Positions 1 to 5,775 of a stretch of DNA of 6,867 nt are shown piece after piece. Position 1 is the first letter of the stretch. Each line of letters begins with the position of its first letter. Source of the stretch: a bacterium (GTDB taxonomy: Bacteria > Arandabacterota > Arandabacteria > Arandabacterales > JALGWA01); assembly GCA_025774425.1 (NCBI GenBank), contig JALGWA010000068.1, forward strand, positions 1 to 6,867, written 5' to 3'. A model generated the notes under the pieces. It was given only the letters and a program-made list of their open reading frames with translations. It did not search any database and was not told the DNA's origin. A program made the translations under genes and the position numbers.

Positions 1-362
1 GCCACGACGCTTTGAACACCAACCTTTACGGCGGCCCTCCGCCGGCGGGAACGGGTGTCGACGGGCACGGCGCCGCGCCGCCCGGCCTCACCGTGGACGT
101 GTTCCCTTCGCCTGCGCTGTCCCGCCTTCACATACGCCTCGGGGTGCCGGCCGGTACCGGGCCCGACTGCCGCGTCGATGTGTTCGACGTGCGCGGGCGG
201 CGTGTGCGGGCGCTCATCGGCGGGCGCCTGGGCCCGGGCCGCCACGACGTCATGTGGGATCTCCGGGACTCGGGCGGCCGGCGGGTCTCGGGCGGAATCT
301 ATTTCGTCGTGGCGACAGGCGGTGGGACGACCCTGGCCAGGAAGACCCTCGTGCTGCGCTGA
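1..362 (+). CDS. C-terminal part of a secreted or surface protein ending in a FlgD-like Ig / sorting-type domain (5' partial)
   Basis: The reading frame is open from the left edge (first full codon at base 3) to TGA at 360-362. It is therefore the tail of a longer protein, and the TTG at 12 is probably not a real start. A Gly/Pro-rich linker of about 25 residues is followed by about 85 residues with the layout of FlgD-like Ig or secretion-type C-terminal domains: a VFPSPA entry strand (usually YPNPF), VDVFDVRGRRVRAL, a GRHDVMWDLRD strand, the turn GGRRVSGGIYFVV, and a last strand ARKTLVLR ending exactly at the stop. In FCB-type bacteria such domains end large exported enzymes, adhesins and repeat proteins, and in some lineages serve as secretion signals. 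The catalytic or binding part lies outside the window, so the main function is unknown. The 205-bp gap and the promoter downstream suggest it is not part of the cell-wall operon. The domain call is fairly sure; a role in sorting is inference. Confidence 0.75.
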   Translation, partial: HDALNTNLYGGPPPAGTGVDGHGAAPPGLTVDVFPSPALSRLHIRLGVPAGTGPDCRVDVFDVRGRRVRALIGGRLGPGRHDVMWDLRDSGGRRVSGGIYFVVATGGGTTLARKTLVLR

Positions 363-472
363 GCCCTCGGGCTTCGTTGGGCCCCCGGAATGTGCATTCT
401 GAGCTCTGACCCCTCGGTTATCTTCTTGAATGCCAATTAATTAGCAAAAAAGAGCACTTCTCACCCATGTTT

Positions 473-483
473 GCAAATTTTGC
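473..483. repeat. Short inverted repeat beside the -35 box
   Basis: GCAAA-T-TTTGC is a perfect 5-bp inverted repeat with a one-base centre, touching the TTGACA at 484-489. It sits at the right end of an AT-rich island (about 430-483, including AATTAATT and an A6 run) in otherwise very GC-rich DNA. The island could act as an UP-like element, or the repeat could be a small operator. At this length in AT-rich DNA it may also be chance. Confidence 0.3.
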
Positions 484-512
484 TTGACACGGTATGGGCC
501 TGATGCTAATCT
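484..512 (+). promoter_or_regulatory. Probable sigma-70-type promoter of the dcw operon
   Basis: A perfect TTGACA -35 box lies at 484-489. The -10 box is ambiguous: GCTAAT at 505-510 matches TATAAT at 4 of 6 positions with a short 15-bp spacer, and TAATCT at 507-512 matches 3 of 6 with the standard 17-bp spacer. Either would start transcription near 517-520, leaving a leader of about 50 nt before mraZ that contains the MraZ boxes. The upstream 50 bp are AT-rich, as expected for an UP element. No other promoter-like pair this good was seen in the gap, and no second promoter was seen inside the operon. Confidence 0.6.
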
Positions 513-528
513 CCCCCCGTTGCGGCAT

Positions 529-546
529 AAAGTGGGATTGAGTGGG
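529..546 (+). promoter_or_regulatory. MraZ operator: two GTGGG direct repeats, 10-bp period
   Basis: GTGGG occurs at 532-536 and again at 542-546, separated by 5 nt, with the first copy in the fuller form AAAGTGGG (529-536). MraZ proteins studied in E. coli and mycoplasmas bind direct TGGG/GTGGG-type repeats with this 10-bp spacing in front of mraZ. Usually there are three or more repeats. Here the next phased positions hold only weak matches (GCGGC at 522-526, CAGGC at 552-556), so two good boxes are visible. They lie after the predicted transcription start and 21 nt before the mraZ ATG, a suitable place for a road-block or for regulating promoter clearance. The repeat is seen directly; binding is inferred from the family. 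Confidence 0.85.
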
Positions 547-567
547 ACATTCAGGCAAGGTTGATCG

Positions 568-1047
568 ATGTCATCGTTCTATGGCGGCTATGTTCATGCC
601 GTAGATGCCAAGGGCCGATTCAGTATCCCCGCCCAGATTCGGAATGGTTTGTCGGAGTTCGCCCGGAACGCGTTCATCGTCCTGCCAGGCGCCGACGGGT
701 GCCTGGCGGCATACCCTCTCGACGAGTGGGAGGACCGCGAGAAGTTCATGCGGGCCTTCCCCGAAGCCGATGTCAGCAGGTACTACATGAGGGTCGCACT
801 TCGCAGGGCGCGTCACCTGAGGATGGACGGGCACAAGAGAGTTCTCATTCCGCCCGAGTTGCTCGCGACCGTGGGCATCAAGGACTCCGTTCTGATACTC
901 GGCCAGCTCGACCACATCGAGTTCTGGGATCCCGCGACTTACGAGGAGTACGAGCGGTCCAGGGGCATCACCCCCGAGGAAGCTCTCGAAGAGATCACCA
1001 GGCGAATGACGGATCGCGGCCCAGCGCGGGGCCGGGATGAAGCATAG
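568..1047 (+). CDS. mraZ: MraZ, transcriptional regulator of the dcw cluster
   Basis: MraZ is a DNA-binding protein of the SpoVT/AbrB-like fold that forms ring oligomers and controls its own operon by binding upstream GTGGG repeats, which are present here at 529-546. At 159 aa it is slightly longer than the usual 140-152, the excess being a charged C-terminal tail. Two tandem repeats are visible. The first carries the DxKGR motif at 13-17 (DAKGR, then FSIP). The second carries DGHKR at 87-91, then VLIPPEL; it keeps the Asp and Arg of DxxxR but has Lys where Gly is usual. The start is fixed by an in-frame TGA at 562-564, two codons before the ATG. A modest AAGG at 557-560 lies 7 nt upstream. 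Its 3' end overlaps rsmH by 11 nt. Identification is firm from sequence, operator and position at the head of the cluster. Confidence 0.95.
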   Translation: MSSFYGGYVHAVDAKGRFSIPAQIRNGLSEFARNAFIVLPGADGCLAAYPLDEWEDREKFMRAFPEADVSRYYMRVALRRARHLRMDGHKRVLIPPELLATVGIKDSVLILGQLDHIEFWDPATYEEYERSRGITPEEALEEITRRMTDRGPARGRDEA

Positions 1048-2005
1048 AGGCGGAGTCCTGGGAGGGGGCAGTCAGGCATGCCATGTTCCTGTAATGGTGG
1101 ACGAGGCCAAGAGGTTCCTCATCACACCTGGAGCCCGGGTGATAGTCGACGCGACGGTCGGACCGGGCGGGCATGCCGAAGCGCTGCTCGAGGCCGCACC
1201 CGCTGACTGCGTGCTCATCGGGGTGGATCTCGATGACGAGGCCCTCGGTCTCGCCGCAAGAAGACTGGAAAGGTTCGGAGAGAGAGTGGTGCTGGAGAAG
1301 ATGAATTTCGCCGACCTCGAGGAGAGGCTGTCGCGCCGGTACGTCGGCAGGGTCGACGGCCTGCTCGTCGACTGCGGGATCTCCGGGCTCCAGATCGTCT
1401 CATCGGTGAGGGGCTTCAGTTTCGACAGACAGGGCGTCCTCGACATGAGGTTCGACCGCGGGTCGGGGGCCACGGCCGGCGACTTGCTCCGGTCGATGGA
1501 CCTCGACGGACTCACGGGTCTTCTCAGGGAGTTCGGCGAAACGAGACTCGCCAAGAGGATAGCGCGTTCGATTCTCGACGCGAGAGACGCCTCGAGACTG
1601 GAGTCGACTCTCGACCTGTCGCGGGCGGTCAAGGCCGTGGTCAAGCACAAGCCGGCGAAGTCGCTCGCCAGGGTCTTCCTCGCCCTGCGGGCGACCGTCA
1701 ACAGCGAGCTCGGGAGCCTGGCGCGACTGATGGAATCGCTGCCCCGCCTCATGAACAGCGGCGGGCGCGTGTGCGTTATCACGTACCACTCGCTGGAGGA
1801 TCGCATCGTCAAGCGGTCTTTCCGGAGGTTGTCGGGCATGTGCGTCTGTCCGCCGGGCGTGCCGGTGTGCGCATGCGGAAAGGTGACGGAGTTCAAGATC
1901 CTCACCCCGAAGCCCTTGAGGCCGCGGCCCGAGGAGACGAGTGCGAATGTTTCCGCCCGCAGCGCCAAGCTGAGGGCGGCCGAGAAAATAGAATATGAGC
2001 ATTGA
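1037..2005 (+). CDS. rsmH: RsmH (MraW), 16S rRNA (cytosine-1402-N4)-methyltransferase
   Basis: This SAM-dependent enzyme N4-methylates C1402 in the decoding centre of 16S rRNA and is the usual second gene of dcw clusters. At 322 aa it has normal length. Landmarks in order: HVPV at 16-19; SAM-binding VDATVGPGGH at 37-46 (usually DGTLGxGGH); GVDLDDEA at 62-69; VDGLLVDCGISGLQ at 106-119 (usually LDLGVSSxQ); RGFSF...LDMRFD at 125-140; FGETRLAKRIAR at 166-177; LALRATVNSEL at 215-225; YHSLEDRIVKR at 250-260; and ARSAKLRAAEK at 307-317. A CxC...CxC cluster (Cys 269, 271, 278, 280), seen in a subset of the family, is intact. The ATG at 1037 overlaps mraZ and gives about 15 residues before HVPV. The next in-frame Met (codon 20) lies beyond that motif, so it is less likely. 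A strong GGAGGGGG at 1061-1068 precedes an out-of-frame ATG at 1078 and is probably irrelevant. Confidence 0.95.
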   Translation: MKHRGGVLGGGSQACHVPVMVDEAKRFLITPGARVIVDATVGPGGHAEALLEAAPADCVLIGVDLDDEALGLAARRLERFGERVVLEKMNFADLEERLSRRYVGRVDGLLVDCGISGLQIVSSVRGFSFDRQGVLDMRFDRGSGATAGDLLRSMDLDGLTGLLREFGETRLAKRIARSILDARDASRLESTLDLSRAVKAVVKHKPAKSLARVFLALRATVNSELGSLARLMESLPRLMNSGGRVCVITYHSLEDRIVKRSFRRLSGMCVCPPGVPVCACGKVTEFKILTPKPLRPRPEETSANVSARSAKLRAAEKIEYEH

Positions 2006-2052
2006 ACCCAGGGGCGAAGGAGCGACCGTCTCCGGTGCGCGGGAGTCCGTAA

Positions 2053-2397
2053 ATGCAAGCGCCGCTTCGAAAGGGCAAAAAAGGAGAGACACTGGGCAGG
2101 GCAAATGGAGTCAAGCGCGCGGGACGGTCGTTCCTTCTGGGTTTGATGCTCGTCGCCGTCGCCGCCGCTTCGAGCCTGTTCTACACACGGGAGAGGCTGG
2201 CGGTGGAATCGCTGCTCGACCACAACTTCGAGCTCGAAACCGAACTCGACCTGGTGCGAAACCAGACCGAGCTGCTCGCATACGAGGTTGCCGTCCTGGA
2301 ATGCGCGCCGCGCCTGGAGAAAGCAGCGCGCAGTAAACTCGGTATGGACGATCTCGAGTGGGAGTTCGTCTATGTGATTGAGAACACGGAGGAGTAG
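2053..2397 (+). CDS. ftsL: FtsL-like divisome protein (FtsL/DivIC family)
   Basis: FtsL is a small bitopic protein that pairs with FtsB/DivIC and activates the FtsW-FtsI septal synthase. The 114-aa product has the full layout of the family: a basic cytoplasmic N-terminus (about 1-25, rich in Lys and Arg), one transmembrane helix (about 26-43, FLLGLMLVAVAAASSLFY), an extracytoplasmic coiled-coil stretch with regular leucines (about 46-85), and the end motif RLEKAARSKLGM at 87-98, close to the RIEKxAREKLGM typical of FtsL/DivIC. The start is certain: an in-frame TAA lies directly before the ATG, and GGGAG at 2041-2045 is well placed. It follows rsmH by 47 nt and precedes ftsI by 2 nt, the classical ftsL position. 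Sequence identity in this family is low, so FtsL rather than DivIC rests on position. The tail after LGM is acidic and short. Confidence 0.85.
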   Translation: MQAPLRKGKKGETLGRANGVKRAGRSFLLGLMLVAVAAASSLFYTRERLAVESLLDHNFELETELDLVRNQTELLAYEVAVLECAPRLEKAARSKLGMDDLEWEFVYVIENTEE

Positions 2398-2399
2398 CA

Positions 2400-4289
2400 A
2401 TGAGACTTTCGTCCGCGAGGATGCTGGCGATGTTCGCCGCATTCGTCGTCCTCGCGGTGCTCGTCCTCGGCAAGTTCTTCCGTCTCCAGATAATCGAGCA
2501 TGAGTATTACAAGCGCCTGGCGGAAAGCCAGCAATTCAAGCCCGCGGACACGCCTGCGAGAAGGGGCACGATATACGACAGGAACCTGAGACCCCTGGCC
2601 GTGACCCTGCCCGCCGTGCAGGTCTTCGTCGACCCGCATCTGGTGCGGGACCCGGAAGTCGTCGCAAGGGAGCTCTCGAAGCGGACGGCCCACACTTACG
2701 ACGGGCTGCTGAGGCGGGTGGGCGACAGGGACATCCGCTTCGTCCGCGTGGCCTCGGCGCTCGACATCGAGACCGGGCTGGAGATCGAGGCCATGGGCCT
2801 CGCCGGTGTGGGCGTCGTGCCCTCCGGGATGCGCGCGAGGCCGCTCGGTGACGTCGGCTTGAACTTCATCGGCGGCTACGGCGACGACGGCAAATGCCTG
2901 ACCGGGCTGGAGCTCGTCTTCGACGAAGACCTGAGGGCCAGGCCCGGCAGGAGACGGTGTTTCCGTGACGCGCTGGGCAGGTCGAGGCCTTGTCTGGAGG
3001 GCGTGATCAGGACGCCGGTCCCCGGCAATTCGATCGTCCTCACCATAGACGCCGACTTCCAGGTGCTGGCTGAGCGTGTGCTCGCCGAGGCGATCAGGAC
3101 CAACAAGGCGAAGGCGGGCGGCGTCCTCATAGTCGACCCCGCCAACGGTGACATACTCGCGATGGCGAGCAGTCCGAAGACGTGCAATTTCCCCGTGCGG
3201 CAGGCCTTCGAGCCGGGATCGGCCTTCAAGATCTGCGTGCTCTCGGCAGCGCTCGACATGGGCGTCGTCGATGCCGCGGCCGTCTTCAGGACGAACGGCG
3301 GCAGACTCAAGGTCAAGGGCGGGGTGATCACCGATCTCCATCCCCATGAAGTCATGGACCTCGAGGATGCCGTCAGGTACTCGAGCAATGTCGTCATGGC
3401 GCTGATAGCCCGCGACCTCGGGCCCGAGGCGTTCCACCGTTACATGAGATCTTTCGGCTTCGGGGCGAGGACGGGTATCGACCTCGAGGGCGAATCCCGG
3501 GGAATACTCAGTGAGCCGTGCGCGTGGAGCGGCCGCTCGCTCGAGACCCTGAGCATCGGGCATGAGGTCAGCGTGACCACCCTCCAGCTGGCCATGGCCT
3601 ACGCGGCCATAGCCAACGGGGGGGAGCTGATGAGGCCGAGGCTCGTAAAGGCCGTCGTCGACGAGAATATGAACGTGCTCCGCTCCTACAAGCCCAAGGT
3701 CGTCAGGCGTGTCGTCAAGGAGCAGACGGCGCATGAAGTCACGCGCATGCTCAGGGCGGTCGTCGAGAGCGGCACCGGCGCCCTCGCCCGCGTCGAGGGC
3801 ATTCCCGCGGCCGGCAAGACGGGCACGGCCGAGAAAGTCGTCGACGGGCGGTATCGCAGGGATCTTCATACATGCGTGTTCGCGGGGTTCGTGCCCGCCG
3901 AGCGGCCGAAGTACGTCTGCGTCGTCGTGATCGACGAGCCCAGGGGCGTATACCGCTACGGCGGCGGGGTGTGCGGGCCCGCCTTCGGGACTATAGCGGG
4001 CTCGCTCGCGAGAATGGAGAAGGCCTGCCTGCCCTCGACCTGCCTCGTGCTCGACCGCGGTCCCGACGGGACGCCCGATGCCGCCGTGGCCGGCGGTGCG
4101 GGAAGCACGGGCCGATGCCCGTCCGTAATCGGACTGACGCTTTCGGAAGCGAAACGGGTGTTCGAGCAGGCGAGAGTACGCTGGCTGTGTTCCGGGAGCG
4201 GCCGGGTGGTCGAGCAGGACCCGGCTCCCGGCGCTCCCCTCGATTCCAAGAGGATGTGCACCATCTGCCTGGGCGGCGGCGATGACTGA
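2400..4289 (+). CDS. ftsI: FtsI / PBP3-like class B penicillin-binding protein with a C-terminal PASTA domain
   Basis: This is the septal peptidoglycan DD-transpeptidase, partner of FtsW, anchored in the inner membrane with its catalytic part outside. The 629 residues show a short cytoplasmic tail and one transmembrane helix (about 8-24), then the PBP dimer/pedestal region starting with RRGTIYDRN (54-62), then the transpeptidase domain (about 205-540). All three catalytic motifs are intact: SAFK at 274-277 (nucleophile Ser274), SSN at 328-330 and KTG at 473-475. A Gly/Ala-rich linker leads to one PASTA domain (about 573-624, CPSVIGLTLSEAKRVFEQ onwards). The start is supported by GGAGGAG at 2388-2394, five bases upstream, overlapping the ftsL end. 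The 3' end overlaps murE by 8 nt. Oddly, 15 cysteines lie in the extracytoplasmic part and none in the tail or helix. FtsI rather than an elongation PBP2 is supported by the ftsL-ftsI-murE context. Confidence 0.95.
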   Translation: MRLSSARMLAMFAAFVVLAVLVLGKFFRLQIIEHEYYKRLAESQQFKPADTPARRGTIYDRNLRPLAVTLPAVQVFVDPHLVRDPEVVARELSKRTAHTYDGLLRRVGDRDIRFVRVASALDIETGLEIEAMGLAGVGVVPSGMRARPLGDVGLNFIGGYGDDGKCLTGLELVFDEDLRARPGRRRCFRDALGRSRPCLEGVIRTPVPGNSIVLTIDADFQVLAERVLAEAIRTNKAKAGGVLIVDPANGDILAMASSPKTCNFPVRQAFEPGSAFKICVLSAALDMGVVDAAAVFRTNGGRLKVKGGVITDLHPHEVMDLEDAVRYSSNVVMALIARDLGPEAFHRYMRSFGFGARTGIDLEGESRGILSEPCAWSGRSLETLSIGHEVSVTTLQLAMAYAAIANGGELMRPRLVKAVVDENMNVLRSYKPKVVRRVVKEQTAHEVTRMLRAVVESGTGALARVEGIPAAGKTGTAEKVVDGRYRRDLHTCVFAGFVPAERPKYVCVVVIDEPRGVYRYGGGVCGPAFGTIAGSLARMEKACLPSTCLVLDRGPDGTPDAAVAGGAGSTGRCPSVIGLTLSEAKRVFEQARVRWLCSGSGRVVEQDPAPGAPLDSKRMCTICLGGGDD

Positions 4290-5775
4290 GAAGCTCGGTG
4301 ACATACTCGAGTCCTGTGCGGTCGTCAAGGTCGCAGGACCGCTCGACCGCAGCATCACGGGCGTCTGCTCGGACTCCAAGAAGGCGGTGGAGGGTTGTCT
4401 CTTCGCGTGCGTCAAGGGCGGCCGTGCCGACGGGCACGACTTCGCGGCGGACGCCGTCCGCGCCGGGGCCGTGGCCGTCCTCGCCGAGCGCGAAGTCCAC
4501 GTTCCCGCGTCGGCGACTCTCGTAGTCGTCGAGAACGTGCGCAAGGCGCTCGCCTGCGTGTCGGCGCGTTTCTACGGGAACCCGTCCCGTCAGATCACGA
4601 TAGTTGGGATAACGGGCACAAACGGAAAGACGACGACGGCGCATTTCGTGAAATCGATAGTCGAGGCCGCCGGTCAGCCGGCCGGCGTGATGGGCACTCT
4701 CGGTCACTACATCGGCGACTCGTTCGAGAAAGACCCCTTCACGACGCCCGAGGCCCCGGAGGTCCACCGCTACCTGCGGTCGATGGTGGCGAGCGGACTG
4801 ACCTACTGCGCGATGGAGGTGTCCTCGCATGCGCTGGCTCTGCACCGCGCCGACGGCGTGGATTTCGACGTCGTCTGCTTCACCAACCTGACCCGGGACC
4901 ATCTGGATTTCCACGGCGGTTTCGAGGAGTACAAGAGGGCCAAGAAGTCGCTCTTCGCGACCGGGACGGACTCGCCCTTCGGCGAGGCGAGAAAGGCCGT
5001 CGTGAACATCGGTGACGATACGGGACGAGAGATAGCGGAGACTGGCGCCCTGCCGTGTCTGACCTACTGCCTGGGCAAGGATGCCGACGTCAGAGGCGAC
5101 GTCTTGTCTATGGAGAGACAGGGTTCGAGGCTCAGGGTCAGGCACGCGCAGGGCGCGACCGAGGTCGAGATCGGCCTGCCGGGCAGGATGAACGCCGAGA
5201 ACGCCCTGGCGGCCTTCGCCGTCGGTCTGGCGCTGGGCTTCGGCGAGGACGACATCGTGAACGGGATCGCGGGGCTCGGTCGGCTCCCGGGCAGGGTGGA
5301 GTTGATCACGGGCGGGGGACGCTGCGTCGTGGTCGACTACGCGCACACGCCGGATGCGCTTCGCAGCCTCCTCGCCGACATGAGGGAGCTGGCGGCGGGG
5401 CGTGTGATCACCGTGTTCGGCTGCGGCGGGGACCGCGACGCGGGCAAGCGCCCGGAGATGGGTTGTGTCGCCGCCGAGCTTTCCGACCTCGTCTTCATAA
5501 CGAGCGACAACCCGCGTACGGAGGATCCCCGGAAGATAATAGAGGACATACTGGCCGGCCTGCCCGAGGACTCGCGCTGCGAGGTCGAACCCGACCGGAA
5601 GCGCGCCATCGAGAAGGCGGTCGAGGCGAGCGGCGAGGGGGACCTGGTCGTGGTCGCCGGCAAGGGCCACGAGGACTATCAGATAGTTGGAACGAGGAAG
5701 ATCCATTTCGATGACAGGGAAATCGTCAGGGCTCTGCTTGGGAGCATCGCCGATGCTGAGGCTCAGCATAGCTGA
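4282..5775 (+). CDS. murE: MurE, UDP-MurNAc-L-Ala-D-Glu:meso-diaminopimelate ligase
   Basis: This cytoplasmic ATP-dependent ligase adds the third amino acid to the peptidoglycan stem peptide. At 497 aa it has normal family length and all three Mur ligase domains. The N-terminal UDP-binding domain has SDSKKAVEGCLF at 30-41 and DGHDF at 50-54. The ATPase domain has the P-loop GITGTNGKTTT at 109-119, TTPEA at 154-158, MEVSSHAL at 178-185, TNLTRDHLDFHG at 201-212, and Lys221 in YKRAKKSLF as the expected carbamylated lysine. The C-terminal domain has VDYAHTPDAL at 351-360, GCGGDRD at 380-386, DNPRTEDP at 409-416 and GKGHEDYQ at 460-467. DNPR is the signature of meso-DAP-adding enzymes; lysine-adding enzymes differ there. 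The ATG overlaps the ftsI stop (ATGACTGA), suggesting translational coupling. The 3' end overlaps murF by 23 nt. Confidence 0.96.
   Translation: MTEKLGDILESCAVVKVAGPLDRSITGVCSDSKKAVEGCLFACVKGGRADGHDFAADAVRAGAVAVLAEREVHVPASATLVVVENVRKALACVSARFYGNPSRQITIVGITGTNGKTTTAHFVKSIVEAAGQPAGVMGTLGHYIGDSFEKDPFTTPEAPEVHRYLRSMVASGLTYCAMEVSSHALALHRADGVDFDVVCFTNLTRDHLDFHGGFEEYKRAKKSLFATGTDSPFGEARKAVVNIGDDTGREIAETGALPCLTYCLGKDADVRGDVLSMERQGSRLRVRHAQGATEVEIGLPGRMNAENALAAFAVGLALGFGEDDIVNGIAGLGRLPGRVELITGGGRCVVVDYAHTPDALRSLLADMRELAAGRVITVFGCGGDRDAGKRPEMGCVAAELSDLVFITSDNPRTEDPRKIIEDILAGLPEDSRCEVEPDRKRAIEKAVEASGEGDLVVVAGKGHEDYQIVGTRKIHFDDREIVRALLGSIADAEAQHS
5753..5769. repeat. Perfect 17-nt palindrome containing the murF start codon
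   Basis: ATGCTGAG-G-CTCAGCAT is an exact 8-bp inverted repeat around one central base, and its first three bases are the murF ATG. In RNA it would fold as a 7-bp stem (5753-5759 with 5763-5769) with a GGC triloop, which would hide the start codon but leave the GGGAG at 5740-5744 free. It lies wholly inside the last codons of murE, so a ribosome finishing murE at 5775 would open it. This fits a coupling device, although coding constraint in two overlapping frames might produce it by chance. Confidence 0.5.

Noticed and set aside
362..400. Two small hairpins after the first gene (AGCC-CTCG-GGCT near 362-373 and GAATG-TG-CATTC at 388-399), possible terminator
   Set aside because: Stems are only 4-6 bp and neither is followed by a T-tract, so an intrinsic terminator is not supported.
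1061..1080. Strong Shine-Dalgarno-like GGAGGGGG followed by ATG at 1078, a possible alternative rsmH start or small gene
   Set aside because: The ATG at 1078 is out of frame with RsmH and its frame shows no recognisable protein. The HVPV motif needs a start upstream, so ATG 1037 is preferred.
2022..2040. Hairpin in the rsmH-ftsL gap (GCG-ACCG-TCTC-CGGT-g-CGC), possible terminator or processing site
   Set aside because: About 7 bp with a bulge and no T-tract. The downstream genes are clearly part of the same operon, so it is not a terminator, and nothing else supports a function.
1995..2336. Open frame of 113 codons starting at the rsmH end, overlapping ftsL
   Set aside because: It is a different frame of the ftsL region, low in hydrophobic residues and rich in Arg/Ala/Gly. 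The ftsL frame has the membrane helix, coiled coil and LGM motif.
2370..4544. Very long open frame (724 codons) on the minus strand opposite ftsI, and similar ones at 1072-2442 and 3991-5859
   Set aside because: They are shadows caused by high GC and codon bias of the real + strand genes. Their translations are rich in Arg, His, Pro and Gly without recognisable domains, while the + strand frames have full family motifs.
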